From: Ipomoea triloba
Lineage: Eukaryota > Streptophyta > Magnoliopsida > Solanales > Convolvulaceae
NCBI RefSeq assembly: GCF_003576645.1
Contig: NC_044924.1
Coordinates: forward strand, 21,261,553 to 21,325,552
DNA length: 64,000 nt
Direction: 5' to 3'
Under the pieces are notes generated by a model. That model was not told the DNA's origin, did no database searches, and was given only the letters and a program-made list of their open reading frames with translations. The position numbers and the translations under genes were made by a program. Position 1 is the first letter of the stretch, and each line of letters opens with the position of its first letter. Of the stretch, positions 1 through 10,311 are shown one piece after another.

Positions 1-1452
1 AGCTTAGAATTCTTGTTGATAGAAGAATGATAGCAATGAGACAATAGCTGATAAACAGTTTGCATGCATCTGCTAAAAGATTATGATCTACCATTTCTTA
101 CAAGGATGTGTATGTGCATGTTTTTATTGTTCTCTGCCTTTAACTCTCTGCAATTTCTTTTATACTATGTCTTTTTTTGCTATGTTTTAAACTTATCTGC
201 AGCTTAGTATGGTATATACCAAGTCTTTGTCAATATGTTTTACTAAGAAATGCAGAAAATTGGCTGCTTATTGACCATGAATATAATGCCTCGGAACTTG
301 TTTTATCTGATCTGTTGTGTCTTATAAACGTGGTTATTTAGCTGCAAATTTCAGCTTTTGTTTTCCATATATTGTCATCTTTCCTTGAGTGAGGAAAGAG
401 AAAGACTAGGATAGTTCTTTTATGTCTCATTTGAACTCAATTCTTGAAGTTTCAAGTGCAACTTCATCAGAATGTACTGTGAACTGTGAAGACATAGCTT
501 GGAATTTTTTAACTCCTCTGTTAACTGCTAGCTTCATTCATTTTGGTACTTTTTTTTAATAGCTTGGAATTGTAATAGTATGGGCTGAGTATTGGAACAG
601 GAAGGAAGTTACTTCAAGTCGTCCATGTGAAGTATGGAGTGCAGATGCATTTGTTGGGTGATTGATTGCTTAACAACTTTTATTGATTTTATAGTTGATT
701 CTGCACTTCTTGAATGAGTTTATGGAATTGAGTTGTGGTGCAGGAGACTTTGAGGTCAGCTGTGCCAGTAGGTCAGATGTCAAATAGTATAGAATTCATT
801 TTTAAGCACTTATTTCTCATATATTGGTCCTGTACAAATTACAAATTCCCTGGAAAAGTTTCTAGCCATTATCCTTTCCATTATTTAGTTTAAGACCTTA
901 ATGAATATTGCAGAATGCTAATATTAGAGGCCCTCTTGAAATCAAGAGAGATATGATAATGCTTAAGACGTGTCTCAACTATGTCTTTTATAGCCAAAGA
1001 TACACATCCCAAGCACAAAATTAGTAAACCCTAACAGCCAAGAAATCCATATAAATCAGCTGATGCTAATTCCTAGAAAATCTTCCTGTTAAAAGTGATC
1101 ATTTACCAGATACTGCAATATCAATAAATCTTGCATGATATGGATAAATAGTTATTTCATTCATTCTATATCTTCATATGTATTAGTTTCAAAATAGAAT
1201 CCAGTGTGCATCTTGATCTTTTGTTTCACTTATCACAAAGTCTTATTTGTTTTTTGTCGCTTTGTTCCTTGGCATGTCAAGTGGAGAATGCAACACTGTT
1301 TATCATTAGTTGTTTCTGTTAAGACATGTTTTTTCATCTTCCCCTATTCAAATAGCAAAAGATGTATTGCCCTTTACTTCTTTCTTCCTTTGGGGGATAG
1401 TACCAAATTGTCTAAACTGTATCTCCTTGTTTATCTATATCTCTCTCCCTAG
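1..1452. other. No gene recognised; AT-rich, probably intronic or intergenic
   Basis: I see no exon of a known family here. If the dynamin remnant that follows was once complete, its N-terminal GTPase exons (P-loop, switch regions) should lie here or further upstream, but none can be read. Short open stretches around 1204-1516 are T-rich, without domain similarity, and the last of them is only the wrong frame of the first dynamin exon. Confidence 0.5.
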
Positions 1453-4400
1453 CCCAATTGCATCATTTTGGCTATTTCTCCAGCCAACCAAGACATTGCA
1501 ACTTCTGATGCTATAAAGCTTGCAAGAGAAGTTGATCCTTCGGGTACAATATCTTTCCATAACATAATAGATTAATATATTAATATATCCTTTTATTCTC
1601 ACTTATGCCATTCTGAATTGCTTTCTAGTCTAATATTTATTTAGAATTCTAATATTTATGTGCCTTCTTTTCCAGGAGAAAGGACATTTGGAGTGTTAAC
1701 TAAACTAGATCTGATGGATCAAGGAACAAATGCCTTGGATGTATGATCTATAGAAGTTTTAAGGCCATTCTCTTGTCAGATGAGGGTGATCTTTGCCTCA
1801 TTAATATTTTTTTAATTTCTTCACATTAGCAATGTTTCTACTCTTGTGTTCTTTATTCATTCCTCCCCCCCCCATTTTTAAGGTACTTGAAGGTAGTTCA
1901 TATAGGCTCCAACATCCATGGGTTGGAATCGTGAATCATTCACAGGCTGATATCAATAAGAATGTTGACATGACATATGCCCGTCGTAAGGAACAAGAGT
2001 ATTTTGAATCTAGTCCTGAATATGGACATCTGGCACATAAAATGGGTTCTGAGTATCTTGCAAAACTTCTCTCACAGGTTCCTCTCCTAAATTTATATTT
2101 TTTTATTGTTAAGTTCTTTTCTTAGGCTATATATAATGATGTTTTCCGGAATACTTACATTGAAATTTTACTCTTCATGATGTTTAGCATTTGGAGGTTG
2201 TCATTAGGCAGCGCATACCAGGTATCATTGCATTAATAAATAAGACTATCGATGAGCTTAATGCAGAGTTAGATCGTATTGGAAGGCCTATTGGTGTAGA
2301 TGGAGGGGTAACAGACACAAAATCCAGAATATCAGTTATTTTACCAAAGTAAGCCCAGTTTTGGGCAGGAATCTTGTTTGTATAAGCTACAAGCTTGTTT
2401 CTGTTTGCAGGCACAGCTGTATACAATTTTGCAAATATGTCGTGCATTTGATCGCATATTTAGAGAACACCTAGATGGAGGGCATTACAAATTTTCCTTC
2501 ATTTTTTCTCTATGTTTGATTATTGTTTTGACTGATTTATTGCAATGTGTTGTTTCTCTGTTCAAGAACTTAATAGTAATAATATTTCATGGAAACTATA
2601 TACTGCTAAAATATATAAGTAGTCTGAACAGGCAGCTTGTTCAACTCAAAGTAAAACCTAAATCTGACACCTAAAATATATTCCGTGATAAACAAGCTTA
2701 GCATCGATCACCCTCATTGAAGTTCAGTTTTCCCTTCTTTCTTCCCACCATCATCAGGGATTTTTCAACGATTATTTTGTTAATGTTTTAATGAAATATA
2801 GCATAGTTATTCTGTTTCCCTGTGTTCTGCAATGAAGTATTCTTTCATTATTGTTTTGCATGGGTCTCCAATTAACTTTTAAGTTGCATCTACTTCAAAT
2901 CTATGCATATCTCACTTGATATGTGTTCAACTTATTGGTAACATGATAGGAAATTCTAGAATGTCAAACTATTAACATCATATGACTTTTTAAGTTGCTT
3001 CAGCTGACCACAACTAACTAAAATATTTTTTATGTTAATTAGGTCCACTATGGTAGGTCGTTTGGTTATTTGATTTCATTTAATTTTCAAGTATGTAATG
3101 AGGATCAAAATTGTCTCAGGAGGCCAGGTGGTGATAGGATATATGGCGTTTTTGACAATCAGCTTCCAGCTGCAATGAAAAAACTTCCGCTAGATCGCCG
3201 CCTATCATTGAATAATGTTAAGAAAGTCATTTTGAGGCAGATGGTTATCAGCCTCACCTGATTGCTCCTGAACAAGGATACAGGAGATTGATTGATGGAT
3301 GTGTTGGATACTTCAAGGGCCCTGCTGAAGCTTCTGTTGATGCAGTAGGATTCTTATCCTTCCATAGTTGATTTATTCTTATTCGTTGTGCTTAATATGC
3401 AAATTGTGCTTTTTACCATTGCATAATGGATTATTGATATTGGGTGAAAGTTCAATTATCTAAATTTGAAGTGGACTTTAATTTCTTTGCCATTTGTGTA
3501 TTATAAGGTGCACTTCATTCTTAAAGAATTGGTGAGGAAGTCCATTGCAGAAACAGAGGTACGTTAATTCTATTTGTTTTTTTTTTAAGTGCTCTCTGGA
3601 AAAAAACTCTGTAGGTATTCTCTGGAAAAAATACTGACCATTTAAGAGCAATTTGGCTTTCAAATATTCTCCTCTTTTGATTTCAAAATTTAAAAGAAAG
3701 CAAAATTGCAGTCAGGACCTGAATATGGAGACGGGTGACAATAATCAAATACTCCTAGTATATTTCACATTGCTACTATTGATGATTCTTGTCCTCCCTT
3801 TATAATATTTTTACTTTCCTTATGAGCTAAAGGATGAATATATATTATTTTCAGTTTTTTATATTGGAATTTATTCTGTGTTAGACCAATTAACTTTCAT
3901 GTTCATACTATTTAAATCTTCTGCATACCTATAACAAAATCTGCCATGAAGGAAGCTGCTCAGTTTCCTTTAATCCAGTTTATGGTCATGTAGGAATTGA
4001 AGAGATTCCCCACACTTGAATCTGATATAGCTGCTGCCGCAAATGATGCACTTGAGAGGTTTTGTGATGAAAGTCGTAAGACAGTTCTAAGACTGGTGGA
4101 AAATTGGAGTATTTCAGGAAGCTTCAGTCAGAGCCAGAGAAAAATCCAAACACAAACCAAAATAGTTCAAATACAGATCGCTACACAGATCATCATTTAA
4201 GGAAAATTGGTGAGACATTAACTTTCAACCCACATGCAGTTCATTTTTAGATTACTGAAAATATTTGTCACCACTTATGATTGCTGCAATTTGCTATTGT
4301 TTAATAATCAATGGTTGTGCTTGGCTTCATGTTTTATATTGAAAGTCATGCACTCATGCAAAACATGAAAAAAACAACTTTTGTCTAAATGATTCTATAT

Positions 4401-5165
4401 TGAATATCAAAAGGCGTTCTTTTATGGAGCAAATAAACTGTCTAAAATGATTTTTTTCATATGTCCCGGCCAGGTTAAAACGTCTCCGCATATGTTAACA
4501 TGGTGTGTGACACCTTAAAGAATACTATTCCAAAGGCTGTTGTATAGGTTCTGTTCTATCTGATGTTGGAAGGAGAGAGGTAAAACTGGCATTTTGTCTA
4601 GTTAGACTATATGCGAATAAGATTTTAGTGTTGGTAAAACCACCAAACAAATTAAAAATGGGTCCATATATAGACCTTATATTCTATTTTGCAGTTCTTA
4701 TGTAGTTTTCATTGATGATGATGAGTGAGGAATTTCAGGAAAATGATCATATATATTTAATTTGATGTGGCTACTGTCTGTTTGTTACCTAGTACTGTCT
4801 GTTTTCAGTTATTTCTGGTAAAATGGTCATCTTTCTTTGTCAGCTAACATGGCATCAAACTATATATGTTTAGTATGCAAGGGGAAGTTTTAGCAAGGGA
4901 AGCAAGCTAGAAAGAATATATTTACAAAAATAGCCCGGATTTTGACCTGGTATAGACGTCTCTGATCATAATATATCTGATACCGACAAGATCTGTATGC
5001 AGTTGTTCCTCGATATTCAGGTGACTAACATGTTTCAAACAAGTCCTATAAACAGCTGGGTAAAATGCTTGATGAAGATCCTTCACTTATGGCAAGGAGG
5101 GAATCCATAGCCAAGAAGCTGGAGTTATACAAATCTGCCAGAGATGAGATTGACTCTGATCTGTT
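1453..5165 (+). pseudogene. DRP1: DRP1-type dynamin-related GTPase, broken, N-terminus missing
   Basis: Plant DRP1 dynamins are GTPases that assemble on membrane at the cell plate and at clathrin sites. Exons read in order with AG/GT borders: 1453-1543 ([20 protein letters not shown], followed by LAREVDPSG), 1676-1740 ([19 protein letters not shown], the G4 TKLD motif), 1883-2077 ([19 protein letters not shown]), 2188-2307, 2411-2480, about 3120-3344, 3508-3558, 3994-4209, about 4474-4545 (NVSAYVNMVCDTLKNTIPKA) and 5054-5165, part of the GTPase effector domain (MLDEDPSLMARRESIAKKLE). The P-loop half is absent. Damage: a frameshift near 3232 before the [20 protein letters not shown] stretch, a missing donor GT after the 2411 exon, loss of sequence and frame near 4105, a premature TAG at 4544, and a foreign COG2 exon at 4954. 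Exon order and introns show this is a decayed genomic copy, not a retrocopy. The family call is strong; DRP1 subgroup (A, C or E) is not settled. Confidence 0.88.
4954..5020 (+). pseudogene. COG2: Stray COG2 exon fragment inside the dynamin remnant
   Basis: These bases repeat the exon at about 6196-6262 with a single visible difference and encode DVSDHNISDTDKICMQLFLD followed by IQ. The copy also carries the GT donor and part of the next intron, including the string caagtcctataaaca. It lies between two DRP1 exons, just before the dynamin effector-domain exon. It is in the same orientation as both genes. The near identity suggests a late local copying event, perhaps filler DNA during break repair, or an assembly mix of two loci. 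Confidence 0.8.
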
Positions 5166-5254
5166 GCATGGAAATGATGAAAATCTCTTCATTTTTCACT
5201 TTTTTGTTGATTGGTTCATACACCTGGCACAGCCTCCTAGCTTGTTTGTAGTCC

Positions 5255-6472
5255 CTTAAAGATCTTCTGCCCCTTGTGATAAGCGCGATAGTTGAGAGAT
5301 TAGCTTTCAATAAGTTGGTGTTATTAAAATCTCCTTACAAAAAATTGTTTGTAGAATACAAAATATTTTGCTATTTGGAGTTACAATCTCTTGCTCACAC
5401 ATACTATAGGACATTAGACAACTGAAGGGGATAACTGCTACATATAGGATGACTAACAAGCCCCTACCTGTCAGGCATTCCCCATATGTTTCAGGTGTAC
5501 TCCGGCCATTAAAGGTGCATTTTCTTTTCCTTGTAACTTTGTAAGTTTTATGCATGCTACTCTTATTTATTATCATTTGACCCGGCCCCAGAGTTTTGTG
5601 TTGATTCATCACTATCCCATGCTAGAGTATTTGGTTGATGTGGATGAGTTTCTAAGGAATTGAATTCTTCAAAATTTTGAAGATTCTGGTATAGTGAAGT
5701 GCTTCATGCATAAAACAGCCCGGATTTTGATCTGGAGCATGATAATTAATAAGCAAATCTGTTGTAAAGATTTTTCTTTTCTAGGATAGATTTTGATTGC
5801 CACTATTAAATCTATATTAATGACAATATATAACACAACTGCTTTTGTCTTTGTGTGGAGTATTGACTTTGTTAAGGAATTGAGAATAATAATGAATCCT
5901 TTCAGACTTTTTTGGATGGAGAACGGGCTACAACATACTTAACTAATTAAGGAGCTGAGCAGCCTTCAAAATTACTGATCATTACTATGAATTAGCTGCA
6001 GACCTTGTCAATGTGGTAAGCAGATAAGAAGCTTATATTGCTTAGATATAAGATCTTGAATCCTCTCCCTTATTTCCCACTCCCCTTTGCCCTTGCACAA
6101 GAAAAATCTTCTAATCTTGGTCTCAGGCTCGGAAAACAGAGTGTTCACTTCAGAAGATACATTTGGGGGGCTCAAAGACGAGCTGGAGCAAGCTCAGACG
6201 TCTCTGATCATAATATATCTGATACCGACAACATCTGTATGCAGTTGTTCCTCGATATTCAGGTGACTAACAAGTCCTATAAACAATTAACTCACATTAT
6301 ATTTATTCTTGAGAACACTCCTTGGTACATTTGTTTATCCTATTTCCACTTCTCCGATTATCAGGAATATGCCCGGAACCTTTCTTCTTTATTAGGGATC
6401 GATGCTGCTACAATTCCTTCGTATCGTTCGTTATTTGCCCCTTCGGAAAGGCAAAACACAATAAACTTGTAG
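5255..6472 (+). pseudogene. COG2: COG2 (conserved oligomeric Golgi complex subunit 2), C-terminal exons, broken
   Basis: COG2 is a subunit of the tethering complex for retrograde vesicles at the Golgi. Exons seen: about 5255-5300 (DLLPLVISAIVER); 5410-5514, open from AG to GT and coding GITATYRMTNKPLPVRHSPY and VSGVLRPLK; about 5906-6015 (LDGERATTYLT, then a stop, then ITDHYYELAADLVNV in another frame); 6127-6262 (ARKTE, a frameshift at the GGGGGG run near 6165, then QRRAGASSDVSDHNISDTD); 6365-6472 (EYARNLSSLLGIDAATIPSY, ending with TAG). The end matches the usual COG2 C-terminus, shortened by some residues before PSERQNTINL. Only the last fifth or so of the protein is present. The in-frame stop and frameshift make it a pseudogene unless the assembly is wrong. 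It continues the dynamin remnant with no spacer, so the two form a chimeric block. Confidence 0.85.
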
Positions 6473-7211
6473 AATGCTGTGAGTGGTTGTTCATGAATCA
6501 CGAGTCACGACTGCCTTTCAGTTGCCCGGAAGAGATGTTTCAAAGTGTAATATGCTGAGAAGTGTGCATGCTTCTGTGTTTAATTTCAACTTGGAATGTC
6601 AACAAAATTTGAAGGGAATAGTTGAGAATCTTTTATTGCTTGTAATTGGCCATATTTTCTTTTGTAATATCCGAGGACTTAAATTTTTGACTCTTAACAG
6701 GTTGGAGATTAATATTCAAATTTATTCTATACAATTTTTCTCCATACAGAAACACTCTTGATTGCTATTCTTTTATTAATAGAGTGGGGATTATCAAATA
6801 GTTGTAGCTTAAAATAACCCATTCGATCAATAGTTTTGTTGTTAGGCTACTCACAAGTCACAATATTACCTTGTTAGCAAAACCACCAATTAAGCTACCT
6901 TCCCCTTTCCTCCATAAGGGCTACCCTTTATGTGTTAAATAGTTAATCATTGAATACCCTTTATCCCAAAAAAGCATAAATCTTGAAATCTTGGAAGATA
7001 TCACAAAGCTTTGTTGTTAAGCTACTCATAATACCCACCTAATAAATAAAATCAACAAGTCATTCCCTTCTCCAGAGGAATAACTGTATTGAGTTAGGGA
7101 TATTTCTCTCGAGCCTCTTACCGATTCTTGAGGACGATGTTGTGGGAATTCCTCGACCAAGACACGTGACTACTAGGGCCTAGTGTCCTTTCATACTGGG
7201 GTCCCTCTCCT

Positions 7212-7213
<2 letters not shown>
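6473..7213. other. No gene recognised
   Basis: AT-rich sequence downstream of the COG2 remnant. The string gttgttaggctactcac near 6838 recurs in altered form near 7010, so a short dispersed repeat may be present. I see no coding exon. Confidence 0.4.
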
Positions 7214-7255
<42 letters not shown>

Positions 7256-7740
7256 CTGTTCAAATGTGGCCGCGCCTTCCCGTGCGGTCGGTGCGGTTCA
7301 TACCACTCAATGTTAGAAAATACGCCACTTAATATTAGAAAACGCACCACAATGAAATTACACAAAAACACCACAAAACAGACCACACACCCAAAATAAT
7401 GCACCATAACTCCCCTGCCCCTAATAGTGCATTTGCTAACACTGTGTGGTGCATATTTACATACCTAGTGGTGTGTTTTTTGATGAAGCGTATCTAATTA
7501 TGCACATTTGTGTGGTGCATTTTCTAACACTGGTGTATATCTGTATACATAGTGGAGATGCCGCACTGACCGCACGTTAAGGGGCGGTCACACCTGATTA
7601 TGACTCTATATTTTTTTGATGAAGCGTATCTAATTATGCACATTTGTGTGGTGCATTTTCTAACACTGGTGTATATCTGTATACATAGTGGTGATGCCGC
7701 ACTGACCGCACGTTAAGGGGCGGTCACACCTGATTACGAC

Positions 7741-7766
<26 letters not shown>
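7214..7766. mobile_element. Microsatellite-flanked element with GTGCATT arrays, copy 1
   Basis: A (TA)n run at 7214-7250 precedes a body of about 490 bp, and another (TA)n run begins at 7741. The body starts ttcaaatgtggccgcgcc and ends ggcggtcacacctgatta; the end reads, inverted, as an imperfect match to the start, so there are subterminal inverted repeats. Inside are degenerate copies of a short motif around gtggtgcattttctaac. A 136-bp unit containing the right end is tandemly repeated (7482 and 7618), with two visible differences. No coding capacity is seen. Copy 2 is at 8660. The class is unknown to me. Confidence 0.55.
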
Positions 7767-7771
<5 letters not shown>

Positions 7772-7807
7772 GTATATATATGTATATGTATATGTATATA
7801 TATGTAT

Positions 7808-7925
7808 ATGAAGCCCTCACAAATGGAGAGCGAAAAGACCTTGAAGTTCTTGAAGCCCTCACAAATGGAGAGCGAAAAGACCTTGAAGTTCTTGAAGACC
7901 TAGAGATCAACTCCAAACCAACACG
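7808..7925 (+). other. Short open coding-like stretch with a 42-bp duplication
   Basis: In one + frame the sequence reads EALTNGERKDLEVLEDLEIN and then SKPTRTDLDIILYQ before a TGA near 7955. The first 14 residues are present twice because bases 7808-7849 are repeated exactly at 7850-7891. No start codon or acceptor is clear upstream, since (TA)n DNA abuts it. I do not recognise the protein. It could be the last exon of an unknown gene cut by the preceding element. Confidence 0.3.
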
Positions 7926-8194
7926 CACAGACCTCGATATTATTCTTTACCAATGAACCAAATGCAATGCCACCTAATATCTAGACTGAAAAAAGCCCTA
8001 ATCTCATCAGACTGCACCCAGACCCAAACCCCAACCACCCCCTATCTCGCCGGAAAACCTATCCAAAAAAACAAAACGCCAACCCCAACAAACAAACTCA
8101 CACGCCGGTAACAATAGACCCAAAAATAAAGCCCTAACAATATCGCATTAAACTACGCAACTCAGAACCAATTTAGAAAACGGAAAGAAAAACT

Positions 8195-8310
8195 TACCTT
8201 GCACAGCATCTGACGATGTTTCCTTCAGCCTCTTAGACCGCCGGAGCGAGAAGCCGGCTATGGAGAGAGAGACAGACGGAGAGTGAGAGACGGAAGGAGA
8301 GAGAGACTCT
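8195..8310 (-). other. Possible 5' exon on the minus strand with GA/CT-rich leader
   Basis: On the minus strand a CT-rich leader (the complement of 8255-8315) runs into a GC-richer stretch that can read SLRRSKRLKETSSDAVQ and then meets a GTAAGT donor at about 8195-8200. CT-rich leaders followed by such an exon are common at plant gene starts. No in-frame ATG is visible, and no following exon was identified between 7930 and 8190. The call is weak. Confidence 0.25.
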
Positions 8311-8404
8311 GATCGTGAATGAAAGAGGGAAGAGTTAGAATATCGCTAAAAATAAAAATAATAATGCACATAGCTACCCAAGTTACTAAAAAACCCCTTA
8401 ATAA

Positions 8405-8488
8405 TTTAAAATCAGTACTTAAATTAAAAACAAATCAAAATAAATCTTTAAAATCAGTACTTAAATTAAAAACAAATCAAAATAAATC
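8405..8488. repeat. Perfect 42-bp tandem duplication
   Basis: Bases from 8405 repeat exactly from 8447 (unit begins tttaaaatcagtacttaaat). This is one of the 42-bp duplications discussed in the findings; a contig-overlap artefact is the simplest explanation. Confidence 0.85.
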
Positions 8489-8573
8489 TGAACCCTTGAG
8501 CAAAATTAAAGAACGATTAAGATCTGATCTCACAATCTCGTGCAAATAAGGTGATCTCACTGGATCCAAATCC

Positions 8574-9380
8574 TATATGTATATATACATATATACATAT
8601 ACATATACATATATGTATATATATATATACATATACATATATGTGTATATATATATATACTGTTTAAATGCGGCGGCGAGCTCCGGTGCGGTCATGCGGC
8701 CTAATCTGCACTGTCCAATTTCATTAATCTTACTGAAGTTCGCGTATGTTTAAGTGGGGTTATTATGGTAATTTTAGTATTTGTATTACGTGAATTGGAA
8801 TGGTGCATTTTAGTACATAGTGTGGTGCGTTTTATTACGTATGTTGGTGCATTAACTGTGTTGTGGAATGGTGTGTTTTAATATATCCGCTGGTGCATTT
8901 TCATACGTAGAATGATGTGTAACTGTGTTGTGGAATGGTGTGTTTTAATACGTCGTCGAGTGCATTTTAATACATTGAATGGTGTGTATTTTAACACATG
9001 TGTTTCTAATAAGTGTGGTGCATTTTAATACGTAGAATGATGCATATTTTAGCACATGTTTTCTAATATGTGTAAATAGTGTATGCTTATAATCTGACAT
9101 GAGACACGTTGTGGTACATTTTAATACGTAGAATGATGTGTTTTATTAAGTATATTGATGAATTTTAAGTGAATATGTGTATTTGGTATATTGTGTGGAA
9201 TGGTGTGTTTTATTAGTTTTATTGTGCGTTTTAGTACGTAGAATGGTGTGTTCTGTGACATATATATATTGCGCGTTGATTTGATGAGTTGATATGATCT
9301 AATGGCTGAAAATAGACCGCACGGCCACACCTAATGACCAGGCCACACCTGATCATGACTCTATATATATATATATATAT
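8574..9380. mobile_element. Microsatellite-flanked element with GTGCATT arrays, copy 2
   Basis: A TA/TATG-rich microsatellite (8574-8659) precedes the body, which starts ctgtttaaatgcggcggcg and ends ggccacacctgatcatgact at 9360, followed by (TA)n. Both ends resemble those of the element at 7251. The 700-bp interior is a degenerate array of units around tggtgcattttaatacgtag, about 20-30 bp apart, on the + strand. No protein-coding potential is seen. The arrangement of microsatellite, subterminal inverted repeat, internal array and microsatellite is shared with copy 1. Confidence 0.55.
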
Positions 9381-9465
9381 AAAGAGTCATTCCCTTCTTT
9401 CATTCCTTAGTTACCTATGAGCTCTGCACTTTTACAAATATTCTGCAGTTAAGAGCAAACACTGA

Positions 9466-9538
9466 GGTGTTGTGGTGTAGTTGATTATCACGTTAGTCTA
9501 ACACACTGAATGTCTCCTGTTCGGGTCTGGGCAACGCC
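9466..9538 (+). tRNA. tRNA-Val (anticodon AAC), slightly degenerate, possibly a pseudogene
   Basis: The 73-nt sequence folds as a tRNA. The acceptor strands ggtgttg and caacgcc pair at all seven positions (one G-U). The anticodon loop ctaacac, with anticodon AAC, sits on the stem ttagt/actga. A TTTT run that could stop RNA polymerase III begins at 9540, and CAAAC lies just upstream, as in plant tRNA genes. It matches the usual plant tRNA-Val(AAC) pattern (tggtgtagttg, tctaacacactgaa). Deviations: the D-loop GG is GA, the T-loop TTCGA is TTCGG (A58 to G, which weakens box B), and one T-stem pair is lost. These make function doubtful. Confidence 0.7.
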
Positions 9539-9544
9539 ATTTTC

Positions 9545-10311
9545 ATAAAAGCTCATGACACCTGCTGTGCATTTTGCTTCATGGAAAACAACTGTTTGTT
9601 TTTAACCATGACTATTCTTTTCATGTAGTAAAACAAAAAACGAACAATTTTATGAATTGTGTCACCATTCACTGTTAATTGCACTCTAAATACAAGACGG
9701 AAACTATAATTTTGAATGATAATTTGATTTTATCTTGGTTTCTCACAAACAGAATAAAATATTAGAGTAAACTCTTAAAAGTGTCCCAATGTATATCTCT
9801 CTCAATATCGTCAATGTTGGAAGGGTTAAATGGCCATTTAACTCTGTCTATGCACTTAATCTTTGCATGCCCTTGCTGGAAGGACACTTTTGGTAGGATC
9901 CGGAGAAGTCCCATAGCTCAATGATGAGGAAAATCCCTATCATCATAAGCACTATATATAATTAGAAGAAAAACATTACAGTCGAGTAAATTACGATTTT
10001 TGTTTCATCAAAAGTAATAATTAATTTTGTGTAGTTAGGTTAATTCACCTAATTTTTTTTTTGAATGACGAGGAAAATCCACAACCACTATTTAAGGTTG
10101 TGTACTTGATAAACCTCGCATTGTAAACCTAGCCAACAAAAACCACAAGAGACTAAACCGTTCTAGCTAGGTTGTCTATAGTTGACCGACTAACATTAAA
10201 AACAAAGAAGATTAATAAGCTGCTCTCACTAGGAGTCGAACTTAGTAATTCATATAATTTAAAAAAATATTTTATCCTTATTTATTTATATGCATTATCT
10301 ATATACCTATA
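9545..10311. other. Intergenic; probable minus-strand SINE near 10050-10240
   Basis: Most of this stretch has no recognisable gene. From 10052 a T-run leads into gaatgacgaggaaaatcc and on to a region near 10232 (gagtcgaacttagt) that on the minus strand resembles a pol III box B (GTTCGACTCC). This suggests a SINE on the minus strand with its poly(A) at 10052. A related start, a T-run followed by gatggagtgaaatccac, occurs at 15970. I could not find a clean target duplication. Confidence 0.35.

Noticed and set aside
7180..7407. Open frames with Tyr-Ile repeats on both strands
   Set aside because: Translations of (TA)n microsatellites.
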